A stretch of 10,497 nt of DNA, from positions 1 through 10,497 of the forward strand of contig JAKADD010000058.1 in NCBI GenBank assembly GCA_021820825.1, written 5' to 3'. The notes below the pieces were generated by a model. The model searched no databases. It worked only from the letters and a program-made list of their open reading frames with translations, and had not been told where the DNA came from. This document shows, piece by piece, positions 1-6,712 of this stretch; within the stretch, counting starts at the first letter, position 1; each line of letters begins with the position of its first letter. Source of the DNA: Bacillota bacterium. GTDB taxonomy: Bacteria; Bacillota; Bacilli; Alicyclobacillales; SLC66. Position numbers and translations under genes: made by a program.

Positions 1-267
1 GCCGCCGAAGCCCGCCTTACGCGCACCGCCGAAGCCCGCCTTACGCTCGCCGCCGAAGCCTGCCTTGCGCTCGCCGCCGAAGCCTGCCTTACGTTCGCCG
101 CCGCCGCCCGCCTTACGCTCGCCGCCGAAGCCCGCCTTACGCTCGCCGCCGCCGCCCGCCTTACGCTCGCCGCCCAAGCCCGCCTTACGCCCACCGCCGC
201 CGCCCGCCTTGCGCGCACCGCCGCCGCCCACCTTGCGCTCACCACCACCGAAGCCTGCCTTGCGCGC
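1..267 (-). repeat. 24-bp tandem repeat encoding the RNase R octapeptide tail
   Basis: Eleven consecutive units can be read on the minus strand: ten of 24 bp and one of 27 bp (241-267, with one extra Gly codon). They encode variants of [E/A/G]-R-K-[A/V]-G-[F/G/L]-G-G. From the N-terminal side the sixth residue alternates between Phe and Gly, then becomes uniformly Phe towards the window edge. The Lys, Arg and Gly positions are almost invariant. The array is still going at base 1, so the true copy number is unknown. The GC-rich, near-identical units are prone to slippage. Confidence 0.95.
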
Positions 268-2508
268 ACTTCCGCCTGCTGCGCCGTTGCGACCGCCTGC
301 TCTTGCGCCCGTCCTCGTTTCGCGACCTCCGGCGAAGTCTGTTCCCTTTGACTCAGCGCCGACCCAATTCAGTTCCTCACCCTGAATTTTCGCCACCAGC
401 GCGAAGTCTATCGACAGGCTTTCCTTGCTGGCGCTCATGACTCGCACGCGCAGGCGATCCCCGATCCGATACACGCGTTTCATGCGCTCGCCAATCAGGG
501 CGTGCAGTTTCTCATGGTAGTGATAATAGTCGTCGTCCAGGTAACTGACATGAATCAGACCCTCGACGGAGTTGTCCAACTGTACGAACAGTCCGAATCC
601 GGTCACACCTGAAATCATGCCGTCAAACTCGTCGCCGACCTTGTCCAGCATAAACTCGATTTTCTTGACCTGATCCGTCTCCCGTTCAGCGTCGACCGCC
701 GTTCGCTCCCGCTCACTCGACTCACTGGCAACCTCTGGCATGATCGCCTGCAGATACGCATACCGTTCTTCCGACAGCGCCCCCCGCGCAATCACTTCGC
801 GCATGACCCGATGAATCATCAGATCCGGATAACGCCTGATTGGACTTGTGAAATGGGAATAGTATTCGGCTGCCAGACCGAAATGGCCCAGACTCTCCGC
901 AGCGTAGCGAGCCTGCTTCAAGGACCGCAGCATCACATGGCTGACCACCACTTCTTCCGCCTTGCCCCGCACATGCGCAAGCAGATCCTGGAGTGCGCGC
1001 GGATGGATATTGCCCGCCGCCTTCAGATGATAGCCGAAATTATGAACAAATTCGTTCAGCGCCACCATCTTTTCGAGCGTTGGCGGTTCATGGACGCGAT
1101 AGAGAAACGGTATTTCCATCCAGAAAAAATGTTCAGCGACTGTCTCGTTGGCTGCCAGCATAAACTCCTCGATGATTATTTCCGCGATACCGCGTTCACG
1201 CTTGACAATTTCCAGCGGCTTGCCCCATTCGTCGACTCTGATCTTCGTCTCTGCAAAGTCGAAATCGACAGCGCCCCGTTCCATACGGCGTTTGCGCAGC
1301 CTTTGCGCGAATGTTTCCATCTCGCGAAACATGGGTGCTAGATTTCGATAGCGCTCGGTCAACTCGGGGTCCTCTCCGCTCAGGATGTCGCGCACCGCCC
1401 CATACGTCATGCGTTCGCTGGAACAGATCACAGACGGAAATATTTCATGGCGAACCAGTTCGAGACTGGGCGACCATTCCATCTCACAGGTCATCGTGAG
1501 ACGGTCCACCTGCGGGTTTAACGAACAGATCCCATTTGACAGGCGCGGCGGCAGCATCGGGATCACACGGTCGATGAGATACACACTTGTGCCGCGGCTG
1601 TACGCCTCCCGATCCAATGCGGACCCCTCGCGCACATAATAGGATACATCCGCGATATGCACACCCAGAAGATGGTTCCCATTGGCCAATTTCTTGAGCT
1701 GGACCGCATCATCGAGGTCCTTTGCGTCAGGCCCGTCAATCGTCACCACAACTTCCCCGCGCAGATCCCTGCGCCCCTCCAGGTCCGCTGCGGAAAGCGT
1801 GTTCGCGGTGCGTTCCGCTTCCTGCAGGACGTCGTCAGGAAATGTCTGCGGCAGTCCGTATTTGCGTACGATTGAAAGAATGTCGACCCCAGGATCATTG
1901 GGAAACCCGAGCACCTCAATCACCCTGCCATTGGCGCTCTGTCTGCCGACCGTCGGGTATTCGGTAATTTCTGCGACGACCTTTTGTCCCTCCACCGCCC
2001 CCGCGAGGTCTTCATCAGCCACAAATACATCCTGCGTCAGATGCTTGTCGTCTGGCTGAACGAAACCATAGCCGACATGTGTTGATAGAACGCCCACAAT
2101 CATGTGGTGCGCGCGCTTCAGCACACGGATGATCTCGCCTTCCTGCTTTGTGCCGCCTGAACCCTTGTGCGGTCGAACAAGCACCCGATCGCCGTCCATG
2201 GCGTCGGCAAGGTCTTCGGCGGCAATGTACAGGTCGGGCAGAGAACGATCCTGGGGAATCACGAAACCGAACCCGCGCGCCTTCACCTGCAGACGCCCCA
2301 CGACAAGGTCCATCCGCTCCGCAACGCCATAGTGGTCCGTGCGCGTGCGCACAATCACGCCTTCCTCTTCCATGCGCGCGAACAGTGCCTTTAACCAGGC
2401 GCTTTCAAGGGTGTCGCGCACCGCGAAAGCCTCTTCCAATTCCGCAAATGTCAGCGGTCGATATGCTTTTTCGCGCATAAATTCGAGTACCGCCTGCTCT
2501 TCTATCAT
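1..2508 (-). CDS. rnr: Ribonuclease R, C-terminal end cut off by the window
   Basis: Processive 3'-5' exoribonuclease of the RNB (RNase II) family, which degrades structured RNA, including trans-translation targets and rRNA fragments, in the cytoplasm. The frame is open for 836 codons with no stop before base 1. In order it shows an N-terminal winged-helix/cold-shock region (about residues 1-220), the RNB core with the metal-binding IDGPDAKDLDDA motif (D258, D264, D266, D267, matching the four catalytic Asp of the family), the HFTSPIRRYPDL motif near residue 550, and an S1 domain at about 622-704. A linker and then an octapeptide-repeat tail from residue 748 follow. Family members are usually about 780-815 aa, so this one is extended. 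The ATG at 2508 lies one base after the esterase stop, with AGGGAG inside the esterase end as ribosome binding site, which implies co-transcription and translational coupling. In related genomes smpB usually follows; it would lie outside the window (inference). Confidence 0.97.
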   Translation of the reverse strand, partial: MIEEQAVLEFMREKAYRPLTFAELEEAFAVRDTLESAWLKALFARMEEEGVIVRTRTDHYGVAERMDLVVGRLQVKARGFGFVIPQDRSLPDLYIAAEDLADAMDGDRVLVRPHKGSGGTKQEGEIIRVLKRAHHMIVGVLSTHVGYGFVQPDDKHLTQDVFVADEDLAGAVEGQKVVAEITEYPTVGRQSANGRVIEVLGFPNDPGVDILSIVRKYGLPQTFPDDVLQEAERTANTLSAADLEGRRDLRGEVVVTIDGPDAKDLDDAVQLKKLANGNHLLGVHIADVSYYVREGSALDREAYSRGTSVYLIDRVIPMLPPRLSNGICSLNPQVDRLTMTCEMEWSPSLELVRHEIFPSVICSSERMTYGAVRDILSGEDPELTERYRNLAPMFREMETFAQRLRKRRMERGAVDFDFAETKIRVDEWGKPLEIVKRERGIAEIIIEEFMLAANETVAEHFFWMEIPFLYRVHEPPTLEKMVALNEFVHNFGYHLKAAGNIHPRALQDLLAHVRGKAEEVVVSHVMLRSLKQARYAAESLGHFGLAAEYYSHFTSPIRRYPDLMIHRVMREVIARGALSEERYAYLQAIMPEVASESSERERTAVDAERETDQVKKIEFMLDKVGDEFDGMISGVTGFGLFVQLDNSVEGLIHVSYLDDDYYHYHEKLHALIGERMKRVYRIGDRLRVRVMSASKESLSIDFALVAKIQGEELNWVGAESKGTDFAGGRETRTGARAGGRNGAAGGSARKAGFGGGERKVGGGGARKAGGGGGRKAGLGGERKAGGGGERKAGFGGERKAGGGGERKAGFGGERKAGFGGERKAGFGGARKAGFGG

Positions 2509-2509
2509 A

Positions 2510-3259
2510 CTAGGACTCCCTTTCAATACGGCGGATAAACGCCAGCGCATCCGCCCATACCTCTTTGCGGTCCACGTCAACCGGCAGGATATGACCTGAC
2601 CGCTCATACCATTTGATATCCTTACTGTCACTGCCGACATGATCATAGATATACTGCGCGCTCGCCGGCCGCACCGTCATGTCGCGGCGAGCCTGCTGCA
2701 CGAGAAGCGGCGCCATGAAAGCGCCGAGTTCATCTTTGACGACATTGCGCAGTCGAATCAGGCTGCGCATCGCGCGCAGCGGCGTTTCGTCATAACCGCC
2801 CTGATATTGGGCGATTTCCTCGTTGCGCGTGATGCGCCCCCTGTGAACCGGTTTGAAGAGACTGATCACAGGCGTGAACGGCGCTCTCCAATCGGCGAAG
2901 TAGATGGGAGTGCACATGCTCACAACGCCTGCCACTTTGTAGCGATTCGCCAGATAGAAGGCGATCAGTCCTCCCATGGAGTGTCCAATCACAATGATCC
3001 GATCCGTATCGCAGACAAGGTCCATATACGCGTTGTACGCCGACTGAATCCAGTCGCTGTGGCTGGTGCCGTTCATCTCTTCCACGGTACTGCAGTGACC
3101 CGCCAGGACAGGCGCGGTTACCGAGTACCCCTCCTGTGCGAAATGTTCCGCGAGTGGACGCATTTCTCCCGGCGAACCTGTGAATCCGTGAATCATCAGC
3201 AGGCCCGTGCGACTGCCTTTGTGCACATACGCTTCCCGATTTCGTTCCCGAGTCTGCAT
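2510..3259 (-). CDS. Carboxylesterase, Est30/YvaK type alpha/beta hydrolase
   Basis: A cytoplasmic carboxylesterase of 249 aa that hydrolyses short- to medium-chain acyl esters; the physiological substrate of the family is not settled. It has the HGFTGSP oxyanion-side motif at residues 24-30, the nucleophile elbow GHSMGG with Ser94, Asp193 in RRDMTVRP and His223 in SGHILP. These three positions match the Ser-Asp-His triad known for Geobacillus Est30, and the length is also that of the family. There is no signal peptide. The ATG at 3259 is preceded by GGAGG six bases upstream. The TAG stop is one base from the rnr start, so the two genes form a pair. An esterase between secG and rnr is a common arrangement in Bacilli. 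Confidence 0.93.
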   Translation of the reverse strand: MQTRERNREAYVHKGSRTGLLMIHGFTGSPGEMRPLAEHFAQEGYSVTAPVLAGHCSTVEEMNGTSHSDWIQSAYNAYMDLVCDTDRIIVIGHSMGGLIAFYLANRYKVAGVVSMCTPIYFADWRAPFTPVISLFKPVHRGRITRNEEIAQYQGGYDETPLRAMRSLIRLRNVVKDELGAFMAPLLVQQARRDMTVRPASAQYIYDHVGSDSKDIKWYERSGHILPVDVDRKEVWADALAFIRRIERES

Positions 3260-3297
3260 CGGCGTCCTCCACTCTGGTCAGGGGTGAAATCTTTACA

Positions 3298-3306
3298 AGT
3301 ATCACA
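3298..3306 (-). promoter_or_regulatory. Candidate extended -10 promoter for the esterase-rnr pair
   Basis: On the minus strand the bases read TGTGATACT, an extended -10 (TGnGATACT) about 40 bases upstream of the esterase ATG. The nearest -35-like hexamer, TTGCGT, gives a 20-base spacer, which is too long, so the call rests on the extended -10 alone. An independent promoter would make sense because a terminator follows secG. Confidence 0.35.
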
Positions 3307-3348
3307 ACATAAATGCGCACCCTACGCAAACGATGAAGGAGGGATACG

Positions 3349-3579
3349 ATGCGTCACACGTTTGCCCAGTTCGTGATCGCTTTCATGACCGGCGCCATGT
3401 CCGCGCAGCTGTTTCGCGAGTACTTGCAGCAACTGACCGAGCGAGATGGCCGTTCCCTTCACTTCAGTATGGACAATGAAGTGATGTCTCACCCCGTGAT
3501 CGACGCAACAGGGAACCGTCTGTGTGACGGATTCCGGACAGGCCTATACGATGTATATAGGAGAACGTGTCAGCATTGA
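3349..3579 (+). CDS. Small hypothetical protein with one hydrophobic segment
   Basis: A 76-aa reading frame that I do not recognise. Its start is supported by an excellent ribosome binding site, AAGGAGGG at 3336-3343, with five bases before the ATG. Residues 4-18 are hydrophobic (a FVIAFMTGAMSAQLF segment) and could be a single membrane helix or amphipathic anchor; the rest is polar. Codon use looks coding-like up to about base 3505, after which the adjacent +1 frame (the hexapeptide fragment) looks better. The true product may therefore be a shorter peptide, or the first part of a longer gene that has suffered a frameshift. No clear promoter was found upstream. Confidence 0.4.
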   Translation: MRHTFAQFVIAFMTGAMSAQLFREYLQQLTERDGRSLHFSMDNEVMSHPVIDATGNRLCDGFRTGLYDVYRRTCQH

Positions 3580-3724
3580 GGAAGGGGCGCAGATCATCGG
3601 GCCCACACTGGTCGAAGCGGACGCCAGGATCGGTCCGGACGCGATCGTACAGCGCGCCTGCCTGCGCCAGAACAGTGTTGTCGATAACAGTGGACCCACT
3701 GATACTGATTCCCGTCGCTTCTGA
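3524..3724 (+). pseudogene. Left-handed beta-helix (hexapeptide repeat) fragment
   Basis: This frame, +1 relative to the ORF at 3349, gives a run of hexapeptides: IGERVS, IEEGAQ, IIGPTL, VEADAR, IGPDAI, VQRACL. The [LIV]-[GAE]-x-x-[AS]-x periodicity is that of the beta-helix seen in acyltransferases and at the C-terminus of sugar-phosphate nucleotidyltransferases. Only about seven turns are present, with no catalytic domain, and the pattern breaks down near the end of the frame. The GTG at 3524 has no good ribosome binding site; in this frame a stop lies about 30 bases further upstream. It could be the 3' remnant of a decayed nucleotidyltransferase, or the second half of one gene with the ORF at 3349 after a one-base frameshift. 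A hairpin terminator begins 10 bases after the stop. Confidence 0.4.
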
Positions 3725-3730
3725 TCCTAC

Positions 3731-3756
3731 ACAAAATGCCGCCACTGGGCGGCATT
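3731..3756 (-). terminator. Rho-independent terminator after secG, possibly bidirectional
   Basis: A perfect 9-bp stem (3735-3743 with 3748-3756, core ATGCCGCC / GGCGGCAT) closes a four-base loop. On the minus strand it is followed by TTGTGT, giving a short U-tract, and lies about 40 bases after the secG stop. On the plus strand it follows the hexapeptide frame by 10 bases, but the trailing bases (GACTTTGG) are a weaker U-tract. Confidence 0.7.
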
Positions 3757-3795
3757 GACTTTGGAACGCAGACCACCGTCCTGTGACAGGCGCCG

Positions 3796-4032
3796 TCAGG
3801 AGTGGCTAACCATCCAGGCAATCCAGATTCCAACAGCGTAAAAAAGCACCGCAATAACAATAGTGGTCTTGGCCAGCAAAGGATCAGTACCTTTGTTGCG
3901 GCGCGAATTCCCCACTTCGTTTCCGCCCCCGGTAATGGCGCCAAGTCCTGCACTGCGACCCGATTGGAGGAGAATAACCGCGATAATCACTATGGCGATG
4001 ATCACGAGTATGATCTTGGCCGCCGTCAGCAC
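3796..4032 (-). CDS. secG: Preprotein translocase subunit SecG
   Basis: Small inner-membrane subunit of the SecYEG protein-conducting channel, 78 aa. It has two hydrophobic helices (about residues 5-22 and 55-75) joined by a cytoplasmic loop carrying the family signature: ILLQSGRSAGLGAITGGG at about residues 20-37. Length and topology are typical. The GTG start at 4032 is chosen because GGAGGT lies eight bases upstream. The gene has its own promoter and a terminator, so it seems monocistronic here rather than co-transcribed with eno or the esterase. Confidence 0.95.
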   Translation of the reverse strand: MLTAAKIILVIIAIVIIAVILLQSGRSAGLGAITGGGNEVGNSRRNKGTDPLLAKTTIVIAVLFYAVGIWIAWMVSHS

Positions 4033-4062
4033 ACGTACTCACCTCCACATGCAATCGGGGTC

Positions 4063-4092
4063 AGTATAGCATATTTGTCCAGGCGACGGCAA
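4063..4092 (-). promoter_or_regulatory. Sigma-A promoter of secG
   Basis: The minus strand reads TTGCCG (4092-4087) as -35, then an 18-base spacer, then TATACT (4068-4063) as -10, preceded by TGC to make an extended -10. The initiation site would fall about 25 bases upstream of the secG start, leaving just enough leader for the ribosome binding site. Confidence 0.7.
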
Positions 4093-4104
4093 ATCTGCCG
4101 TCGC
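4083..4104. promoter_or_regulatory. Perfect inverted repeat over the secG -35 element
   Basis: GCGACGGC (4083-4090) and GCCGTCGC (4097-4104) form an 8-bp perfect inverted repeat with a six-base centre. One arm and the centre contain the secG -35 hexamer, and the other arm lies about 20 bases upstream of the divergent -10. There is no T-tract on either side, so an operator is more likely than a terminator; the cognate regulator is unknown. Confidence 0.4.
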
Positions 4105-4125
4105 AGCCGCAGCCTCGTTTCGATG

Positions 4126-4134
4126 TGCTAGAAT
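4126..4134 (+). promoter_or_regulatory. Candidate extended -10 promoter for the MdtH-like transporter
   Basis: TGCTAGAAT is an extended -10 (TGn plus TAGAAT). No consensus -35 is found 16-18 bases upstream, as can happen with extended -10 promoters. It would give a leader of about 105 bases before the ATG at 4246. Within that leader, CCCGCG (4177-4182) and CGCGGG (4210-4215) could pair, but the structure is weak and no riboswitch was recognised. Confidence 0.45.
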
Positions 4135-4245
4135 GACAATTGGCTGGTGATATGAACTCTCCTGTCGCTAACCGCCCCCGCGAAGCGCTTTGCGCCAGAG
4201 TGGGGAATGCGCGGGCAGTTTGTTCAAAAAAAGCGAGGCTGCTTG

Positions 4246-5460
4246 ATGACCACAGTAACTGCGTTGAAACCCATGTCGAAGCGATTTTCTCTCCCGGTAT
4301 ATTTTCTGTTTGTGGAAGCCCTGTTTATGAATATGGGCTTTTTCATGCTCATTCCGATGTTATCCATCCACTATCTGTCGCTTGGCATGACCGCGCTGTT
4401 TGTGGGCAACCTCTATGCTGTGCGTATCCTGTCGCAACAGGGGCTGCAGCTGTTCGGCGGTGCTCTCGCGGACCGTGTGCCTTATCGCTATGTGATTCTC
4501 GCGGGTTGCCTGATCCGCTCCGCCGGCTTCGCACTGTTCGCGCTGATTGCCGCAGGGCCGTGGCTGTACGCGGCGGCCATCCTGTTTGGCGTCGGGGGTG
4601 CGCTGTTCGGTCCGGCGGGGAACGCGGCGCTGGCCTCTCTCGTACCCGCTGAACTGCAGGCGCGCGCCTTTACCGTCCGCCAGGCTACGAGCAACATCGG
4701 CACCACGGTCGGTCCGGTGCTCGGAGCGTTCCTCGTCTACGATCACTTTGACGCAATCTGCTGGATAGCGGGGGCCATATTTGCCGGCATTGGAATCCTG
4801 AGCGTTGTGCTGTTGCCAAACCAGGCGGCGCCTGACGACAAACCCACACTGTGGCGCGGGGTGCGTGCGATTGCAGACAATCGAGTGTTTATCCGCTTTG
4901 TGATTCTGTTTATGGGTTACTATCTAATATATCAACAAATGTACATCGCCATCCCCGATACCCTGATCTCGCTGCATGCGCCGAAAACCGCGCTTGGGGA
5001 ACTGTTCAGTCTGGAGGCGATTCTGGAAATCGCAGTGTCCTACCCGGCCATTGCCTTTATGAACAAGTACGCCCATCGCTGGTCCGCTCCCAAACTGATG
5101 GCGTTTGGCATGTATGTGATGGCGCTGAGCTGGCTTCCGCTCATTCTCCATGTCAACGTGCTTGGCATCCTCGTCCCAGTGGTCGGCCTCTCGATTGGCT
5201 CGGTGATCACGCTTCCCAACCGGCAGACATACACGGCGCTGCTGGCGGACAGACCGTACCTCGCCACGTATTTCGGAGTCGCCTCTATCTCCATGGCGGT
5301 CGGCGCATCGGTTGGAGCAAGCGCAGGCGGCCTGCTGATGCATGTCGGCGCGCACCCCTTCGGCTTCATCGCTTCGCCTCCCGCCCTCGTATTTGCGCTC
5401 ATCACTCTGCTCTGCGGTTACCTGATCTCCCGTCTGCCGGGCCTGTCGCCGCTGGAGTGA
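4246..5460 (+). CDS. MFS transporter, MdtH-like (DHA1 drug:H+ antiporter type)
   Basis: A polytopic inner-membrane transporter of 404 aa, close to the 402 aa of Escherichia coli MdtH, with about 12 hydrophobic segments. MdtH-like features include RILSQQGLQLFGGALADR at residues 60-77 (containing MFS motif A, with D76 and R77), a GFALFAL...PWLYAA...GVGGALFGP stretch at 94-123, and IGTTVGPVLG (motif C-like, antiporter signature) at 151-160. Efflux of a toxic compound in exchange for protons is inferred from the family; the substrate cannot be read from sequence. The ATG at 4246 is preferred over one at 4207 because GAGG lies seven bases upstream. The gene opposes all its neighbours and its 3' end overlaps the convergent MFS gene by 59 bp. 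Confidence 0.85.
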   Translation: MTTVTALKPMSKRFSLPVYFLFVEALFMNMGFFMLIPMLSIHYLSLGMTALFVGNLYAVRILSQQGLQLFGGALADRVPYRYVILAGCLIRSAGFALFALIAAGPWLYAAAILFGVGGALFGPAGNAALASLVPAELQARAFTVRQATSNIGTTVGPVLGAFLVYDHFDAICWIAGAIFAGIGILSVVLLPNQAAPDDKPTLWRGVRAIADNRVFIRFVILFMGYYLIYQQMYIAIPDTLISLHAPKTALGELFSLEAILEIAVSYPAIAFMNKYAHRWSAPKLMAFGMYVMALSWLPLILHVNVLGILVPVVGLSIGSVITLPNRQTYTALLADRPYLATYFGVASISMAVGASVGASAGGLLMHVGAHPFGFIASPPALVFALITLLCGYLISRLPGLSPLE

Positions 5461-6661
5461 GACCGCCTGTCGGCCGCTTCATGTACGCATAGCCGACCAT
5501 CGCCCCCGTGGTGAGGAGCAGGCAGCAGAGCACGAGAGCGAATCCCCATTGCAATCCAAAATGATCGGCAATCACCCCAATCAGCCACGCGGCGACCATC
5601 GCACCGACGCCCGCCGCGCCAAACAGCAGACCAAGCACGGTTCCCGTACGCTCTGGAAATGACTCGGACGCCACCGCTGAGATGGTCGGAAAAATCGTGC
5701 CAAAAAAGAGCCCGGACGCCGCATAGCACCAGGTGAATGAGGCGGGTCCAAACTGCGCGGACGCCATAAAGACGGCCGCCAGAAGCGCAGACACCGTGAT
5801 CGACCGGACAGTTCCGAAACGATGCACGACCACGCTGCCCGCAAACCGCCCCAACGTGTAGAGCAGATAAAACAGCGACAGATAGAGCGCCCCCACGGAA
5901 ATCGACAGGTGATTCCGGACGTGCAAAAGCGTCGGCAGCCAGGTGGCGACACCGACTTCTGCGGCGACGTACACAGAGATGGCGATCATCAGGACGTACA
6001 GCGCCGGAGCCGTCCACAACTCGCGATACGACCCCCGTCTCGCATCGTTTGCGGCGTCGACAGTGCCGAGCGTGGGTAACACAGACACGGGATGCTCACT
6101 GTGCGCGGCAGGCGAGTCTGTTCCGTGCGACAAGGCTGTGCGAAACGGGTATTTGGCGCGTAAAACGGGAATCAGAAGGCCCAGGGAAACAAGCAGCAAT
6201 AAAACGTAGGGCAGACGCCATTGATGCCAGGCGATCATCATGAAACCCACTACAAGCGGCGCAGCGCAGGCCCCGACTCCATACAGGGCGTGCAGCACAT
6301 TAAAGTAACTGGACTGTTCCCCTCCGCCCGCCAGATGCGGCACAAGCGCGTTTGAGCCCAGTTCCATGGTGCCGCCCCCAACGCCGCTGCACACAAAACC
6401 GACCGCCAGCAAGTTGTACTGAGCGGCCAGGACAGTGATCGCCAAACCAGTCGTCAGGATGACAAGGCCGCCCAAAATCGCAGCCTTCATGCCAAAATGA
6501 TCCACAACGAATCCACTCGCAAAACTTGCCAGGAGATAGCCGAGTGAGGAAGCAGAAAACAGCAACCCAAGCAGCGCGTAGTTAATGTGGAAGCTGGACT
6601 GCAAAGCAGACGCCACAACTCCCCTTGTCATATCGCTCGCGCCAAACAATGCCATGGTCAC
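5402..6661 (-). CDS. MFS transporter, glucose/fucose permease-like
   Basis: A polytopic membrane transporter with about 12 hydrophobic segments; 419 aa from the GTG at 6661. Motif A appears as GFVVDHFGMKA (residues 50-60) and again, weakly, in the second half. The stretch GGGTMELGSNALVP (95-108) followed by NVLHALYGVGACAAPLVVG (121-139) resembles the FHS/GlcP sugar-permease branch, but the substrate is uncertain. The start is doubtful: beginning at 6661 removes part of the first membrane helix, while the same frame stays open upstream and encodes RYAAGFTVALV, which would complete it. No ATG, GTG or TTG is present there; the best ribosome binding site (GAGGGGG, 6727-6721) is eight bases before an ATC codon at 6712. 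It is on the same strand as eno, 241 bases downstream, and may be partly expressed by read-through. Confidence 0.8.
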   Translation of the reverse strand: MTMALFGASDMTRGVVASALQSSFHINYALLGLLFSASSLGYLLASFASGFVVDHFGMKAAILGGLVILTTGLAITVLAAQYNLLAVGFVCSGVGGGTMELGSNALVPHLAGGGEQSSYFNVLHALYGVGACAAPLVVGFMMIAWHQWRLPYVLLLLVSLGLLIPVLRAKYPFRTALSHGTDSPAAHSEHPVSVLPTLGTVDAANDARRGSYRELWTAPALYVLMIAISVYVAAEVGVATWLPTLLHVRNHLSISVGALYLSLFYLLYTLGRFAGSVVVHRFGTVRSITVSALLAAVFMASAQFGPASFTWCYAASGLFFGTIFPTISAVASESFPERTGTVLGLLFGAAGVGAMVAAWLIGVIADHFGLQWGFALVLCCLLLTTGAMVGYAYMKRPTGGLTPAATGPADGRSGNRRAE

Positions 6662-6712
6662 CAGGGCGACGGTAAATCCTGCGGCGTACCGCGATGTGCT
6701 GTAACGTATGAT

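Noticed and set aside
65..385. 106-aa plus-strand frame rich in Pro (RSPPKPALRSPP repeats)
   Set aside because: It is the antisense reading of the RNase R repeat array; the repeat and its composition keep the frame open. No ribosome binding site was seen, and the minus frame continues an unmistakable RNase R.
2639..3376. 245-aa plus-strand open frame
   Set aside because: Almost wholly antisense to the esterase, whose catalytic triad and start are clear. Long antisense frames are common in GC-rich genes, and this translation shows no recognisable motif.
3464..3745. 93-aa minus-strand frame containing a hexapeptide-like stretch (SGSTVIDNTVLAQAGA)
   Set aside because: It starts inside the terminator hairpin, has no ribosome binding site and is antisense to the more regular plus-strand hexapeptide run; the pattern partly mirrors it.
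4140..4652. 170-aa plus-strand frame overlapping the MdtH-like gene start
   Set aside because: Out of frame with a strongly conserved membrane protein, Cys/Arg-rich composition typical of shadow frames, and no good ribosome binding site.
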